Part shown: piece by piece, positions 26,153-35,182 of the stretch
How positions within the stretch are numbered: position 1 is the stretch's first letter
Layout: each line of letters begins with the position of its first letter
Source of the DNA: a virus
Direction: 5' to 3' (one strand)
Length of the DNA: 64,000 bases
Virus record (IMG/VR): IMGVR_UViG_3300032132_000754
Span: 72,117-136,116 of that record
The notes under the pieces: generated by a model
Database searches by the model: none
What the model was told of the DNA's origin: nothing
What the model saw: the letters and a program-made list of their open reading frames with translations, nothing else
Program-made: the position numbers and the translations under genes

Positions 26153-26707
26153 TTAAAATCCTTCTAAGGAACCTTTGTCGTACTTGTCATTTTCTGGATA
26201 CATGCCGCCACCAGAATGAGGCATATCAGCACTGGGTTTGCGATTATCGGCGTTAGACGTAAGATCTACTAACGATTCTAAATCGGAGTTCCATCCAGAG
26301 TCTAGCTCTCCAGGGGATTTCGACAAATCGGCAATTAAAGAATCTACGTGCTGTAAAGCACCATTCAATTCTTCTGTAGGCACAGCGCGTGCATGCAATT
26401 CGCGTTCGAAAGAGAGTTTAAACGTTGGATTGTCTAGGTACTTGTACGTGTGAGTTTGGAAGAAGGCCGAAGTAATTGCATCTTCATGCGCCGAACCTGC
26501 AACTTTAAGTTTAAAGTTGTCGTCAATGCCTTCCCAGCGAAATTGGGATGTATGTGATGATTCATCAACATCATGTTGAACATCATCAAGCATCTTTTGC
26601 AGGGTAGTGCTTTCTTCGGGTATGATGCTTTCCTTCAAAGTGTGGCGGAAAGCTGTTACAATCTTCTTCTCCAGATCTGCTAGCTTATTCTGGGAAGTGT
26701 TTGACAT
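26153..26707 (-). CDS. hypothetical protein
   Basis: A 184-residue acidic protein, mainly helical, with a GGAG ribosome site before ATG 26707. Ends in a Gly/Asp-rich tail. No motif recognised. With 25673-26149 it forms a two-gene minus-strand island inside the replication arm. Confidence 0.55.
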   Translation of the reverse strand: MSNTSQNKLADLEKKIVTAFRHTLKESIIPEESTTLQKMLDDVQHDVDESSHTSQFRWEGIDDNFKLKVAGSAHEDAITSAFFQTHTYKYLDNPTFKLSFERELHARAVPTEELNGALQHVDSLIADLSKSPGELDSGWNSDLESLVDLTSNADNRKPSADMPHSGGGMYPENDKYDKGSLEGF

Positions 26708-26787
26708 TGTTTGACTCCATAAACTTTCAATATAGTTTTGATTGTGGTTCTATTTTCAAAGGGTTAGCTAAGTATTTTAATTTATAT

Positions 26788-27219
26788 ATGCTTAAGCAAT
26801 TTGATATCATCCAAATTATAACTACCAAGCGAATAAGGTATCTTTCCGCTCCGCCAGGGTCGGCATCTAGCCCTCAAGGTGATTGGAATGTAATTGGAAT
26901 GATAGGGCCAGAAGTCGTAGCAGCCAAAGACAGTACTCTAGTTAGAGTCCCACTACAAGATGTTCGAAAAGTTGGTAGTTATAACCTGCCAGAATTTCTA
27001 AAAGAGTTGTATGATGCTGGATATAAAACATCTCAATCATATAGCATGGCGGAGTCTATTTCCCAATTGTTAGAGATAGATATAGCAGAGGCTCGTCGAT
27101 TTCTCGTTGACCATACTCTGAAAACAACAGTCAAAACAACCTCAGAACGAGACCAAATAATTAGAAAGGCACTAGAATTGTGGCAAAAAAACCAGCAAAA
27201 GCAAAAAAACCAGAAGTAG
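26788..27219 (+). CDS. hypothetical protein preceding recA
   Basis: A 143-residue protein read from ATG 26788. GTATTTTA lies 8 bases upstream and there is no Shine-Dalgarno sequence. The N-terminal part is beta-rich ([25 protein letters not shown]), perhaps an SH3-like barrel; the C-terminal half is helical and basic. It overlaps the start of recA by 40 bases, so both genes are probably translated from one message. Confidence 0.55.
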   Translation: MLKQFDIIQIITTKRIRYLSAPPGSASSPQGDWNVIGMIGPEVVAAKDSTLVRVPLQDVRKVGSYNLPEFLKELYDAGYKTSQSYSMAESISQLLEIDIAEARRFLVDHTLKTTVKTTSERDQIIRKALELWQKNQQKQKNQK

Positions 27220-28241
27220 AGGGTTTGTCAGTAGACGAGCTAATGAACGTACTAAACCAGAAACACGGAGCAGGATCCGTGCGAATGGGAGAAACCGCCG
27301 AAAAGATTGATGCTATTTCAACTGGGGCGCTTACGTTAGACCTAGCTATCGGAGTTGGTGGCATCCCTCGTGGGCGTATCACAGAAATTTACGGGCCAGA
27401 ATCATCAGGTAAGACCACTCTTACTTTACAAGTAGCGGCCAATGCGCAAAAAGCAGGTGGTAGAGTCGCCTTTATTGATGTAGAACACGCTCTAGATCCA
27501 ACCTACGCCGCACAAATTGGCGTCAATATGGATACAATTCTAATTAGTCAACCGGATTCAGGCGAGCAAGCCTTGGACATTGTAGAAACATTGTGTGAAT
27601 CTGGGCAATTCGCTTTAGTAATCGTAGACTCAGTGGCTGCGTTAGTTCCTAAGGCTGAGCTTGAAGGAAATATGGGAGACCACCACGTTGGTGCTCAAGC
27701 CAGATTACTATCGCAAGGTTGCAGAAAACTCAAAGGAATTGTAAACACATCAAAAACGGCTCTGATTTTTATTAATCAATTGCGTGAAAAAATTGGTGTA
27801 ATGTTTGGTAATCCAGAAACGACAAGTGGTGGACGGGCATTGAAGTTCTATTCATCAGTTAGGATTGATATCCGCAGAGTAGCGACCATTAAAAAAGAAG
27901 AGTCTGGCGGGCTTGGAAACCACGTTCGCACCAAGATTGTTAAAAACAAGGTAGCTCCTCCGTTCCGTCAGGCCGAATTTGATATCATCTTTGGGAAGGG
28001 CATTAGTCGTGCAGGTTGCATCTTGGATAAGGGAGTAGAAGACAAATTGATTGGTAAAAACGGAAGTCACTTTACTTACAATAATATAAAACTTGGAAAC
28101 GGTCGCGTTAATGCGGTTGCTACGTTAGAGGCCAATCCAGAGATGATGGAAGAAATCGAAAACAAGGTGTTGAACAAAGACGTCTTATTCGATAGTAAAG
28201 AAGCAGAACTTGAGGAGGAAAATAAATTTAAGGACGAGTAA
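27180..28241 (+). CDS. recA: RecA recombinase (bacterial type)
   Basis: A 353-residue RecA of normal length with a GTG start (AAAGG upstream). Seen: GPESSGKTT Walker A (72-80), [10 protein letters not shown], Walker [10 protein letters not shown], the L1 region around [29 protein letters not shown] (L2 region), and an acidic C-terminal tail. It is closer to bacterial RecA than to T4 UvsX. It forms ATP-dependent filaments on ssDNA for strand exchange; neighbours (SSB, UvsY-like protein, exonuclease, helicase) form a complete recombination set. Confidence 0.95.
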   Translation: MAKKPAKAKKPEVEGLSVDELMNVLNQKHGAGSVRMGETAEKIDAISTGALTLDLAIGVGGIPRGRITEIYGPESSGKTTLTLQVAANAQKAGGRVAFIDVEHALDPTYAAQIGVNMDTILISQPDSGEQALDIVETLCESGQFALVIVDSVAALVPKAELEGNMGDHHVGAQARLLSQGCRKLKGIVNTSKTALIFINQLREKIGVMFGNPETTSGGRALKFYSSVRIDIRRVATIKKEESGGLGNHVRTKIVKNKVAPPFRQAEFDIIFGKGISRAGCILDKGVEDKLIGKNGSHFTYNNIKLGNGRVNAVATLEANPEMMEEIENKVLNKDVLFDSKEAELEEENKFKDE

Positions 28242-28867
28242 TGCCATCTGCCCCATTATACCGTAGAGGAGACACGGTTTATCTCCTAGAATCAGCTATC
28301 GTCGGAAAGTTAGATGCTTTCAAGATTACTTCGATTAAACAAGTCGTTGATGGTAGGTGGGTATACGAAATCAGCATTGGTAAGAAACCGCCTTCTCAGG
28401 GCCTAATTGGCGATACCTACGACGCAAGAATTTCGGAGTTGGCCATCGCATATTTAGAATCAGAATTGGTCGGAGTGTGCGAAGCTTTAAACATTATCGT
28501 TGTTAGATTGCAACGACAAGTTACTAATATTGAGAGTAAAATAGCTGGTTGTTGTCCAGACGATGATCCCCCTACTGCCCCAGGAGCATCCAGATGGGGC
28601 ATCGGTAGCTTAGTATACTTCGACGCATCGGCCAGGCTAGGTTTCTTCCAATGCGCCAGAGTCACTCAGATTCGGGAAATTGGGGTGCAGCCTGGATCTA
28701 GACAAACTAGATATGTGTATTCTACAGATCTTCGCAATGCGTGGGATAATCTTGTTTTCCGCGAGGATGAGTTGATTTCATTTTGTGAGTCTGCTACTAA
28801 AGTTCTTTCTAGTGTACAAAGAGACTTAACCAACGCGCAAGCGAAACAGGGCGACCTTTGTTCTTAG
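28241..28867 (+). CDS. internally duplicated protein of unknown function
   Basis: A 208-residue protein built from two copies of one ~100-residue module: YRRGDTVYLLE…YEISIGK…coil with C, and WGIGSLVYFD…YVYSTDL…coil with C. Each module looks like a small beta barrel followed by a helix. ATG overlaps the recA stop (TAATG). No known family; an accessory DNA-metabolism role is suggested only by its place between recA and dnaB. Confidence 0.6.
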   Translation: MPSAPLYRRGDTVYLLESAIVGKLDAFKITSIKQVVDGRWVYEISIGKKPPSQGLIGDTYDARISELAIAYLESELVGVCEALNIIVVRLQRQVTNIESKIAGCCPDDDPPTAPGASRWGIGSLVYFDASARLGFFQCARVTQIREIGVQPGSRQTRYVYSTDLRNAWDNLVFREDELISFCESATKVLSSVQRDLTNAQAKQGDLCS

Positions 28868-28874
28868 TATTTTA
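28867..28874 (+). promoter_or_regulatory. GTATTTTA promoter element before the helicase gene
   Basis: GTATTTTA, CCTTT, then ATG 28880. There is no Shine-Dalgarno sequence. Overlaps the stop of the previous gene. Confidence 0.5.
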
Positions 28875-28879
28875 CCTTT

Positions 28880-30220
28880 ATGGTACAAGTTGCTGAAGTA
28901 GAACAAGTTGGGGAAACCACACCTTTTGGACCCAACACAGAAAAATCGATCATTGCGTTAGCGTTTGATAATCCAGAGTTTTTCTCTATCGTCGGGCGTT
29001 ATTTAACGCACAAATACTTTCGTCTTAGCGAAACCCAGTATGTCTATGCTATTATTGAAAAGTTGTTCGAAGATACAGAACACATTCCAACTAGAGATAT
29101 AGTAAGAGATGAAGCTCTTAAAAATCTAACCGTGGACGACGATTACGAACCAATTCTTGAAGTCATTGAGCGCGAAGCAGATCGTCGAGAGATTCCATTC
29201 ATTAAAAAAGAACTGCAGAGGTGGGCTCAAGAAGCCGCTTACGGACAACTTTATAGTGAAGAAGGAATCACCGCTTATGAACGAAACGACTATGAAGAAA
29301 TTGAAAGATTGTTTGAAGAAGCTAGGAAAATTACAGACGTAACAACAAACGGTTTAACATTTTTCGAAGACGTAGGGTTAATCTTTGAAAGAGATAGTCG
29401 AAGCACTCTGACTAGCGGATTTCCCAAGCTAGACCAATGCATTGAAGGTGGCGGGCCAGCTAAAGGGGAATGCTTCTGTTGGATGGCCCCTACAGGCGTT
29501 GGGAAGTCTATCCTCCTGCCTCACTCGGGCATCGCGTGTCTCAAAAGAGGTGCTAACGTCCTCCACGTCACTTTAGAGCTTTCGAAGGTCAAGACAGCCT
29601 TGCGCTACGCTGGAGCAATATCTAACGTAGAAATTCACAAAAGATTTGAACCTCAATACCGGCAGAAGATGGTAACGGCGCTAGACAAGGCTAGAAACAC
29701 TTATAGCGGCGACCTCAAAATCTTCGAATTTCCACCAGATGAAATTTCAGTCAACGAAATTTATCACTTAATCACACAATTGAGAAAACAGAAAAATTGG
29801 CATCCGGACGTTTTGGTAGTTGATTATCTAGAACTCATGATTTCTAGACGAAAAACGGACAACGATAAAGACTATACTAGGCAAAAGCAAGTTGCTACCC
29901 AATTACGTGGTGTTGCTAAAAATGAGGATATGTTGGTTTTTACTGCAACCCAAACCAACAGAGACGATCCAAAAAGCAAAAACCCAGGCCAAGTTTTAGG
30001 CGTTAATAAAGTTGCTGAATCTTATGGCAAGATGATGCCTATGGACTACGTAGTTAGTGCGAACCAAGACGCGGACGAGTATCAGGGAACAACACCGCAG
30101 TTGAGATTGTTCGTTGCTAAAAACCGTAATGGCAAGAAAAACGAAGTAGTTCGAATTAAGGTTAATTATCAGACCATGAGAATGGAAGAAATTAAAGTTA
30201 ATCGGCTGACCAAGAAATAA
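28880..30220 (+). CDS. replicative DNA helicase (DnaB/gp41-like)
   Basis: A 446-residue helicase. Residues 1-150 form the helical N-terminal domain; the RecA-like motor follows with Walker A APTGVGKS (203-210), the GANVLHVTLEL segment, Walker B DVLVVDYLEL and a downstream FTATQTNRDD motif with the sensor residues. Known: hexameric 5'-3' fork helicase that works with the polymerase and a primase. No primase was found in this window. Confidence 0.9.
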   Translation: MVQVAEVEQVGETTPFGPNTEKSIIALAFDNPEFFSIVGRYLTHKYFRLSETQYVYAIIEKLFEDTEHIPTRDIVRDEALKNLTVDDDYEPILEVIEREADRREIPFIKKELQRWAQEAAYGQLYSEEGITAYERNDYEEIERLFEEARKITDVTTNGLTFFEDVGLIFERDSRSTLTSGFPKLDQCIEGGGPAKGECFCWMAPTGVGKSILLPHSGIACLKRGANVLHVTLELSKVKTALRYAGAISNVEIHKRFEPQYRQKMVTALDKARNTYSGDLKIFEFPPDEISVNEIYHLITQLRKQKNWHPDVLVVDYLELMISRRKTDNDKDYTRQKQVATQLRGVAKNEDMLVFTATQTNRDDPKSKNPGQVLGVNKVAESYGKMMPMDYVVSANQDADEYQGTTPQLRLFVAKNRNGKKNEVVRIKVNYQTMRMEEIKVNRLTKK

Positions 30221-30231
30221 GGAGAAATACT

Positions 30232-30678
30232 ATGCGATATTATTATAAATGTGACAAAACGGAGTGCTGCAAAATTTCTGGTTTGCCAGAGGAATTTTTC
30301 GAGACTGAAACATTCGAAAAAGCCGAAGTTGTGCCTATCCACCGCTTGACAAAAATGACAGAAGATGGTCTAATTGATAGTGACAACACTCCACTCGTGT
30401 GGGTTGTTGAGCACGCCATGGGCGACGATCCAGAGATCAAGTGCCCTATTTGCGAAGGTGAAGCTACTACAATCATTAACAAAGCCCCCAATTGGTATTG
30501 GAAAGGGGATTGTTACACCAATAAATCCGATTGTAATAGGCAAATGAACCTCCACAAATTAAGAACCAATGATCCGTATGGATACATGAGGCAACCGGGA
30601 GAAGTCGATGAGATGTCACACAACATCAAAAAGGGAAAAAAGGACAAGCCGAAACACTTCTATCGCAAACCAAAATAA
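30232..30678 (+). CDS. cysteine-rich zinc-binding protein
   Basis: A 148-residue protein with clustered cysteines: C7, C12, C13, then CPIC (~71-74), then GDC…SDC (~93-100), and a strongly basic tail (KKGKKDKPKHFYRKPK). Strong AAGGAG ribosome site. Inferred nucleic-acid binding from its basic tail and its place between helicase and polymerase. Confidence 0.6.
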   Translation: MRYYYKCDKTECCKISGLPEEFFETETFEKAEVVPIHRLTKMTEDGLIDSDNTPLVWVVEHAMGDDPEIKCPICEGEATTIINKAPNWYWKGDCYTNKSDCNRQMNLHKLRTNDPYGYMRQPGEVDEMSHNIKKGKKDKPKHFYRKPK

Positions 30679-31824
30679 GTGACGTACCTTTATTGTTATT
30701 TTGATTACCGAAGGGGGAAGTACTATCCTCAGTATGCTTGTTCTTACAACGATAAGAACAAGAAAGTGGAATTTTACCCACTTTATTACAGAGGTCACAA
30801 ACTTGCTCTGGAGGAAGCATATAAAAACGAACAGAAAATTAAAGCTCTGTTCGATGGCCCTCTTGTGTTGTCAGGATTCAAATCGTTTGTTAAAAGCTTC
30901 AAATTAGATCCGCTCAAAGAATATCAAGTCTACGATATTCCAACGGTTCTTGAGCCAACCCCTGACTTGTCAGACATCAAAAAGAGCCTAATTAAGAAAA
31001 TCTCCTTACTTAAAAAAGAGCCGGAATTATGGCAATCAACGTTAGCTAATGCTCAATTGGTTTACAACACATTAGAAGATAGAGGCTATTATTTAGGGGA
31101 TAGTAAGAAATATCCGATTTATGATTTTGTTTATACTGGGCGATCGAAATGCATCAAAAACAACATTCAAGGTTCTAGAGACATAGACGAAGTCTATCAT
31201 ATCAACCCAGATTTTGACGTGTTTATTCATTTCGACTGGGTTGCCGCCGATTTCAGGGCTGCAAGCTTAATCAGTGGCGACGAAAGCCTTGAAGAATCAT
31301 TCCTCACGTCCGATCCATACACCAGATTGTGCAAAGAATTGGACGATCCTGGAATTACAAGAGATCAATGTAAATTAGAGCTATTTAGAAGCTTTTACTC
31401 CATGAACGCGGATGCTGCCCCGTTGGAGTTTTATCCACAATTCGCAGAGTGGATGAGAGAAAGCTCTGCTAAGATTGAAAAGCAAGGATTTAGTGAGTCA
31501 TTATTAGGACGCAAGTTCGCCATTGGTGGAGAACGGACTGTTTTAAGCGCTTTTAACGCTCAAGTTCAGGGAACGGTAGCACATGCTATGCAGAACGCCA
31601 TCTGGCAAGTACATCAAAGGTATCCGGAAAACATCCTAACCGAAGTTCACGATGCGTTAATCTTGTGCTCGAAGCCAAAAGATGTTAAAGAAATAATTAA
31701 ACGAGTTGGCCAAATAATGCTGCACCCACTCGATGGTATTTCAGAGGAAAACGCTAGGTGGGCAGTAAAGGTCAGCCTAGGATCCAAGTGGAAGAAATGG
31801 AAGTTCTTTAAGGAATTTAGATGA
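30679..31824 (+). CDS. family A DNA polymerase, reduced (palm/fingers only)
   Basis: A 381-residue protein with a GTG start directly after the upstream stop. Motif A is HFDWVAADFR (D186, R193), motif B RDQCKLELFRSFYS (R228, K232, F236, Y240), motif C EVHDAL (H324, D325): all the catalytic positions of Pol I are kept, although the spacing and neighbours are unusual (R at the usual G after F). No 3'-5' or 5'-3' exonuclease domain is visible in residues 1-180. Inferred: repair, gap-filling or translesion polymerase beside the Pol III-type replicase. Confidence 0.8.
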   Translation: MTYLYCYFDYRRGKYYPQYACSYNDKNKKVEFYPLYYRGHKLALEEAYKNEQKIKALFDGPLVLSGFKSFVKSFKLDPLKEYQVYDIPTVLEPTPDLSDIKKSLIKKISLLKKEPELWQSTLANAQLVYNTLEDRGYYLGDSKKYPIYDFVYTGRSKCIKNNIQGSRDIDEVYHINPDFDVFIHFDWVAADFRAASLISGDESLEESFLTSDPYTRLCKELDDPGITRDQCKLELFRSFYSMNADAAPLEFYPQFAEWMRESSAKIEKQGFSESLLGRKFAIGGERTVLSAFNAQVQGTVAHAMQNAIWQVHQRYPENILTEVHDALILCSKPKDVKEIIKRVGQIMLHPLDGISEENARWAVKVSLGSKWKKWKFFKEFR

Positions 31825-32312
31825 GTAAAAAACGCCCGAAGAACATCATTAAAGACCTAGACGAAGACATTCGTAACACTTTATTCAAACTACGAGTGAA
31901 GCTTCCAGGCGGGAAATTGTTAGAGCATGATTTCTCTGGAGACTTCCGCCCAGATTATGAAACGTTAGAAGAACAGTTAGAAGAGACTCCGCAAATGTTG
32001 GCGTTTTTTGGCGCTGTTTTAAGTGAACAGAAGCATGCTTGTAATGTTTTAGAACTAAAAATCGCCCGCCGTAGAGCCGTCGTTTCTCAAAATTCTCGTG
32101 AAGAAGCGCAGAAAAACGATATGAAAATTGCCAAATACGTTTTGGATGAAATCGCTGACGGCGACAATGAGTTATTGAGGCTCCAAACCGAATTGTTGAT
32201 GCATCAACGGACTTTAGGTAAATTGTACCATTTCGTCGATTCGATTCGGTCTAAAGCCGATAACTTACGCTCCCTAGCAGGATTTAAGCGCCAAGAGATG
32301 CGCGATTCTTAA
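31821..32312 (+). CDS. possible UvsY-like recombination mediator
   Basis: A 163-residue, almost wholly helical, charged protein. AAGGA precedes the ATG and it overlaps the polymerase stop (ATGA). Size, helical layout (LAFFGAVLSEQKHACNVLELKIA; ELLRLQTELLMHQRTLGKLYHFVDSIRSKADNLR) and position between recA/pol and ssb recall T4 UvsY, which loads the recombinase on SSB-coated DNA. The match is one of style, not of a fixed motif. Confidence 0.45.
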   Translation: MSKKRPKNIIKDLDEDIRNTLFKLRVKLPGGKLLEHDFSGDFRPDYETLEEQLEETPQMLAFFGAVLSEQKHACNVLELKIARRRAVVSQNSREEAQKNDMKIAKYVLDEIADGDNELLRLQTELLMHQRTLGKLYHFVDSIRSKADNLRSLAGFKRQEMRDS

Positions 32313-32632
32313 GCTAGAGAGGCTAAGGCAATGATGATGCCAAAGATCGTCTGGATAACAATAAATACTGTGGTGGCTTTCGCTCGAAAAGCTTTGTTAG
32401 CCTCGACTTGATCCTTCATCTCTTTTAGTTGACTTGGTGAGCAAACCTCTGAGATTTCTTTATGCCAAGATTTGAGATCTTCAACAGTGGATTGATCTGC
32501 TTTTAATTTAACGATTTCTTTGTGTACTTCAGAAATTTCGTCCCGCAAGCCTTCATAATTTCCATTTAGGCGAACGAGTTCTGTAAGAATGTGTTTGGAC
32601 CATTCATTCCAATTGTCGGCTGGTGCTGGCAT
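32309..32632 (-). CDS. XhlA-like coiled-coil membrane protein
   Basis: A 107-residue protein: a long amphipathic coiled coil (residues ~12-80, NGNYEGLRDEISEVHKEIVKLKADQ) followed by one transmembrane helix (~86-105, TTVFIVIQTIFGIIIALASL). This is the layout of XhlA-type phage lysis-associated proteins. GGAAG ribosome site. Cotranscribed with the PAS-domain gene upstream. No endolysin was recognised nearby, so a lysis role is unproven. Confidence 0.55.
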   Translation of the reverse strand: MPAPADNWNEWSKHILTELVRLNGNYEGLRDEISEVHKEIVKLKADQSTVEDLKSWHKEISEVCSPSQLKEMKDQVEANKAFRAKATTVFIVIQTIFGIIIALASLA

Positions 32633-33115
32633 TTATGCTTCCTCGTCGGTTATATCGATACAGACACCCGTCATACAAACGTTAGATCCGCATTCTTCTA
32701 GTTGTTCGGATGCTTTTTCGACCACTTGGCCCAAAGCTTTAATATGTTTTATTTGTCCTGTTGTTGGGCAGACTACCCTATACTTGCAATTAAAATAAGA
32801 TTGATCGTCAACACACTTTTCAATATATGACTTTACTCGTTCTCTATCATCCTCATGGATACACTCGATAAAAAGATCATATGTCCCGGTCCATTTGTTT
32901 GGATCTATACCATCATTTAACATGTCTGGTCTAAGCATTTCAAACATCCGTTTATCCCACAACAATGAATTACTCGTTAAACACCAATGCCACATACCGG
33001 CTTTTGCTGCTCCTAACGCCAATTTTAAACGGGTGGCGCTCTCTTTTAGTTCATTGTCTCTTTGTTGTAGTTTGTCAGTTAGAATTTGCAGCTGCGCTAA
33101 ACTTTTGGAGACCAT
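32633..33115 (-). CDS. stand-alone PAS-domain protein
   Basis: A 160-residue protein started at ATG 33115 (AAGGGA upstream). Residues 1-30 form a coiled coil (LQILTDKLQQRDNELKESATRL); ~31-155 are a PAS fold of the PAS_3 type: LALGAAKAGMWHWCLTSNSLLWDKRMFEML…FIECIHEDDRERV…YRVVCPTTGQIKHI…GVCIDIT. Known: PAS domains bind ligands or cofactors and sense signals, usually fused to kinases or cyclases. Here no output domain exists. Inferred: a phage-made modulator that may dimerise with a host sensor kinase. Confidence 0.8.
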   Translation of the reverse strand: MVSKSLAQLQILTDKLQQRDNELKESATRLKLALGAAKAGMWHWCLTSNSLLWDKRMFEMLRPDMLNDGIDPNKWTGTYDLFIECIHEDDRERVKSYIEKCVDDQSYFNCKYRVVCPTTGQIKHIKALGQVVEKASEQLEECGSNVCMTGVCIDITDEEA

Positions 33116-33154
33116 CGATAAATCCCTTGGATACGGAGTTTTATAATGATATTT

Positions 33155-33183
33155 TTGAAAAAACACAGAAATGTATTTAATAT
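33155..33183 (+). promoter_or_regulatory. promoter region of the ssb gene
   Basis: A sigma-70-like TTGAAA (33155-33160) and TAATAT (33178-33183) are 17 bases apart. The phage element GTATTTAA (33173-33180) lies inside the same stretch. Either could drive ssb, giving a leader of ~35 bases. Confidence 0.5.
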
Positions 33184-33221
33184 AATAGCTACTAGAGCTA
33201 ACAAAGAAAGCAAAGTGAAAC

Positions 33222-34208
33222 ATGGCAACTAGCAAAGAAAAATTGGAACGACTCAAACGAGTCAGAGAAAAGATGCTCAGCAAGAAGGGCGGATTCCGTC
33301 GCGACCCAGACGAGTGGAAGCCACCGCAGGTAGCTGCAGGCGTACAATGGAAAGCCAAAGGCTATATCCTACCTCCTCTCAACAAAGGCGAAAAAGGAGC
33401 CGCAGGTGTGGCCGTCAAAGGGATGGATGATTTATTCTTCCTCCAAGTTGGCGATCACTGGGTAAACCGCAAGCGTTATCCCTGCCCACGAATCTACGAT
33501 GGTGATAGCTGTGTCTATTGCCAACTAGGATTCAATCTTCTTGGTGAAACTGACGAAAAGAAAGCCCGTCGAGAAATTAGTTCACAATACTTGCCGCGTA
33601 CGCAGTATGTTGTGAACCTATACTTCCCGAACATTTCAACTAACCCAGAAGAACTTCGTGGTAGAGTTGTTTTCTACGCGATGCCGAAGACCATCTTCGA
33701 TAAGCTTGACCAATGTCTAGCCCTCGACGACGGCGGTGACGATCCTGATAACCCACGTGCATGGGGTTTGTTCTACGATGAATCAGAAGCTTATCCTCTC
33801 ATCTTTGATATCACCAAAAAGGGTGATTACAACACTTATGATGAGTGCAAGCTATCCTTCCGAAGTGGACCAATCGCTCCATCAGACGATGAGATTGAAG
33901 CTATCCTAGTGAAGCGACATGATCTTCCGACCAAGTATCCTGATCGTACCCCAGAGAACCTCAAGACTCTTCAAGGTTTTGTTAACACTCTGTTGGATGG
34001 TGTCTCTGATGACGGCGATGGTTTTGATGCTGACGAATCTACTCCAGAGCCTACTCCGGAGCCGACCCCAGCCAAGAAGCCTGCCGCCAAAAAGAAAGCG
34101 CCAGCGAAGAAAAAAGCAGCAGAGCCTGCAGTGGAAGAGTCTGCTTCCACCGTTGAAGTCGACGATCCAGAGCTAGCAGCCCTGCTCGAAGACATTAAAA
34201 ACGACTAA
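33222..34208 (+). CDS. single-stranded DNA-binding protein, T4 gp32-like
   Basis: A 328-residue protein. N-terminal basic segment (KEKLERLKRVREKMLSKKGG), OB-type core with a gp32-like zinc site H79, C88, C97, C100 (C-x8-C-x2-C, close to T4 gp32 H64/C77/C87/C90), then a Pro/Ala/Lys linker (~275-305) and an acidic C-terminal tail ending LLEDIKND. Known: binds ssDNA cooperatively and recruits replication proteins through the acidic tail. The histone-like KKPAAKKKAPAKKKA linker is unusual. Confidence 0.85.
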   Translation: MATSKEKLERLKRVREKMLSKKGGFRRDPDEWKPPQVAAGVQWKAKGYILPPLNKGEKGAAGVAVKGMDDLFFLQVGDHWVNRKRYPCPRIYDGDSCVYCQLGFNLLGETDEKKARREISSQYLPRTQYVVNLYFPNISTNPEELRGRVVFYAMPKTIFDKLDQCLALDDGGDDPDNPRAWGLFYDESEAYPLIFDITKKGDYNTYDECKLSFRSGPIAPSDDEIEAILVKRHDLPTKYPDRTPENLKTLQGFVNTLLDGVSDDGDGFDADESTPEPTPEPTPAKKPAAKKKAPAKKKAAEPAVEESASTVEVDDPELAALLEDIKND

Positions 34209-34232
34209 ATTCAAATCGTCGTCTCCTCTTAC

Positions 34233-34260
34233 AGCAGGCCCGGATTCTTCCGGGCCTGCT
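34233..34260 (+). terminator. strong hairpin after ssb
   Basis: A perfect 12-bp GC-rich stem, AGCAGGCCCGGA / TCCGGGCCTGCT, with loop TTCT. No T-tract follows on the plus strand, so it may act as a processing or mRNA-stabilising hairpin instead of a standard terminator. Confidence 0.65.
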
Positions 34261-34273
34261 GAATATCGGACCA

Positions 34274-35182
34274 ATGAAAACAACTCACTTACTAGTTGAT
34301 GCGAAAAACATGCTTTATCGGGCGATTTATACTGCCCGAGGAGATGATTGGTTTAAAAAATCAGAGCATCACCCCATTACTATTGTAATACATATCCTAA
34401 CCCATTATTATGAAAAATTCGAAGCAGAGCAAGTCCATATGTTCTGGGACAGCCCAAGAACAGCTACATGGCGAAGAAAATTAAGCCCAACATACAAAGA
34501 CAATAGAAGTGGTCACGATGAAAAGATCGTGAACGGTCTGGCAAATCTGACCGAAGTTTGCACCATGTTGTTTAGCAAAATGGGAATTAGGCAATATTAT
34601 CGCCCCATGATGGAAGCTGACGATTTGATTTATGCTTTTTGTAAGATCAATAGGATAGATCCGATCATAATTTGCTCAAGCGATAGTGACCTAAAACAAA
34701 TTTCTTATAATTTCGATAACGTAAACATTCATCATCCGACATCGAGGAAGAAACTGGATGTCGAGCCAATACCAAGTGTTGACCCAGTCACGACTAAATG
34801 TTTAATGGGTGACAAGTCTGACAACATTGTTGGATACCATCGCGTCGGTAAAGTGACCGCAAAAAAATTGACAGATAGTGTCGATATTTTAAACGAATTT
34901 TTCCAAAGTGACAAAGCAGTTGTCATGGAGGGTGGCGTGCCAGCAATAGTTGGCATTAAACGGTTTTTGGAAAACCTAAGGCTAATTGACTTGTCACTTT
35001 GTCCAGAACTTTTGGAAAACATCGAATATGTCTTACAAAAACAATTCAAGCCAGTAAAGTACGATTTGAAAGCTATCGGAAACTTAATCAGCAAATATAA
35101 ACTTAGGGGAGTTACTGCGGACATCCCACGGTACATAACTCCGTTCAAAAAGTTGGTTAGGGAGCAATCATGCCAGTCGTAA
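34274..35182 (+). CDS. 5'-3' exonuclease (FEN/T4 RNase H-like)
   Basis: A 302-residue nuclease with the metal-binding acidic motifs of the family: LLVDAKN (N-terminus), FWDSPRTATWR, MEADDLIYAF, ICSSDSDLKQ, LMGDKSDNIVG, followed by a helix-hairpin-helix-like segment. Known: removes RNA primers and 5' flaps during lagging-strand synthesis. Its separation from the reduced PolA matches phages that keep the polymerase and 5' nuclease as separate proteins. Confidence 0.9.
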   Translation: MKTTHLLVDAKNMLYRAIYTARGDDWFKKSEHHPITIVIHILTHYYEKFEAEQVHMFWDSPRTATWRRKLSPTYKDNRSGHDEKIVNGLANLTEVCTMLFSKMGIRQYYRPMMEADDLIYAFCKINRIDPIIICSSDSDLKQISYNFDNVNIHHPTSRKKLDVEPIPSVDPVTTKCLMGDKSDNIVGYHRVGKVTAKKLTDSVDILNEFFQSDKAVVMEGGVPAIVGIKRFLENLRLIDLSLCPELLENIEYVLQKQFKPVKYDLKAIGNLISKYKLRGVTADIPRYITPFKKLVREQSCQS

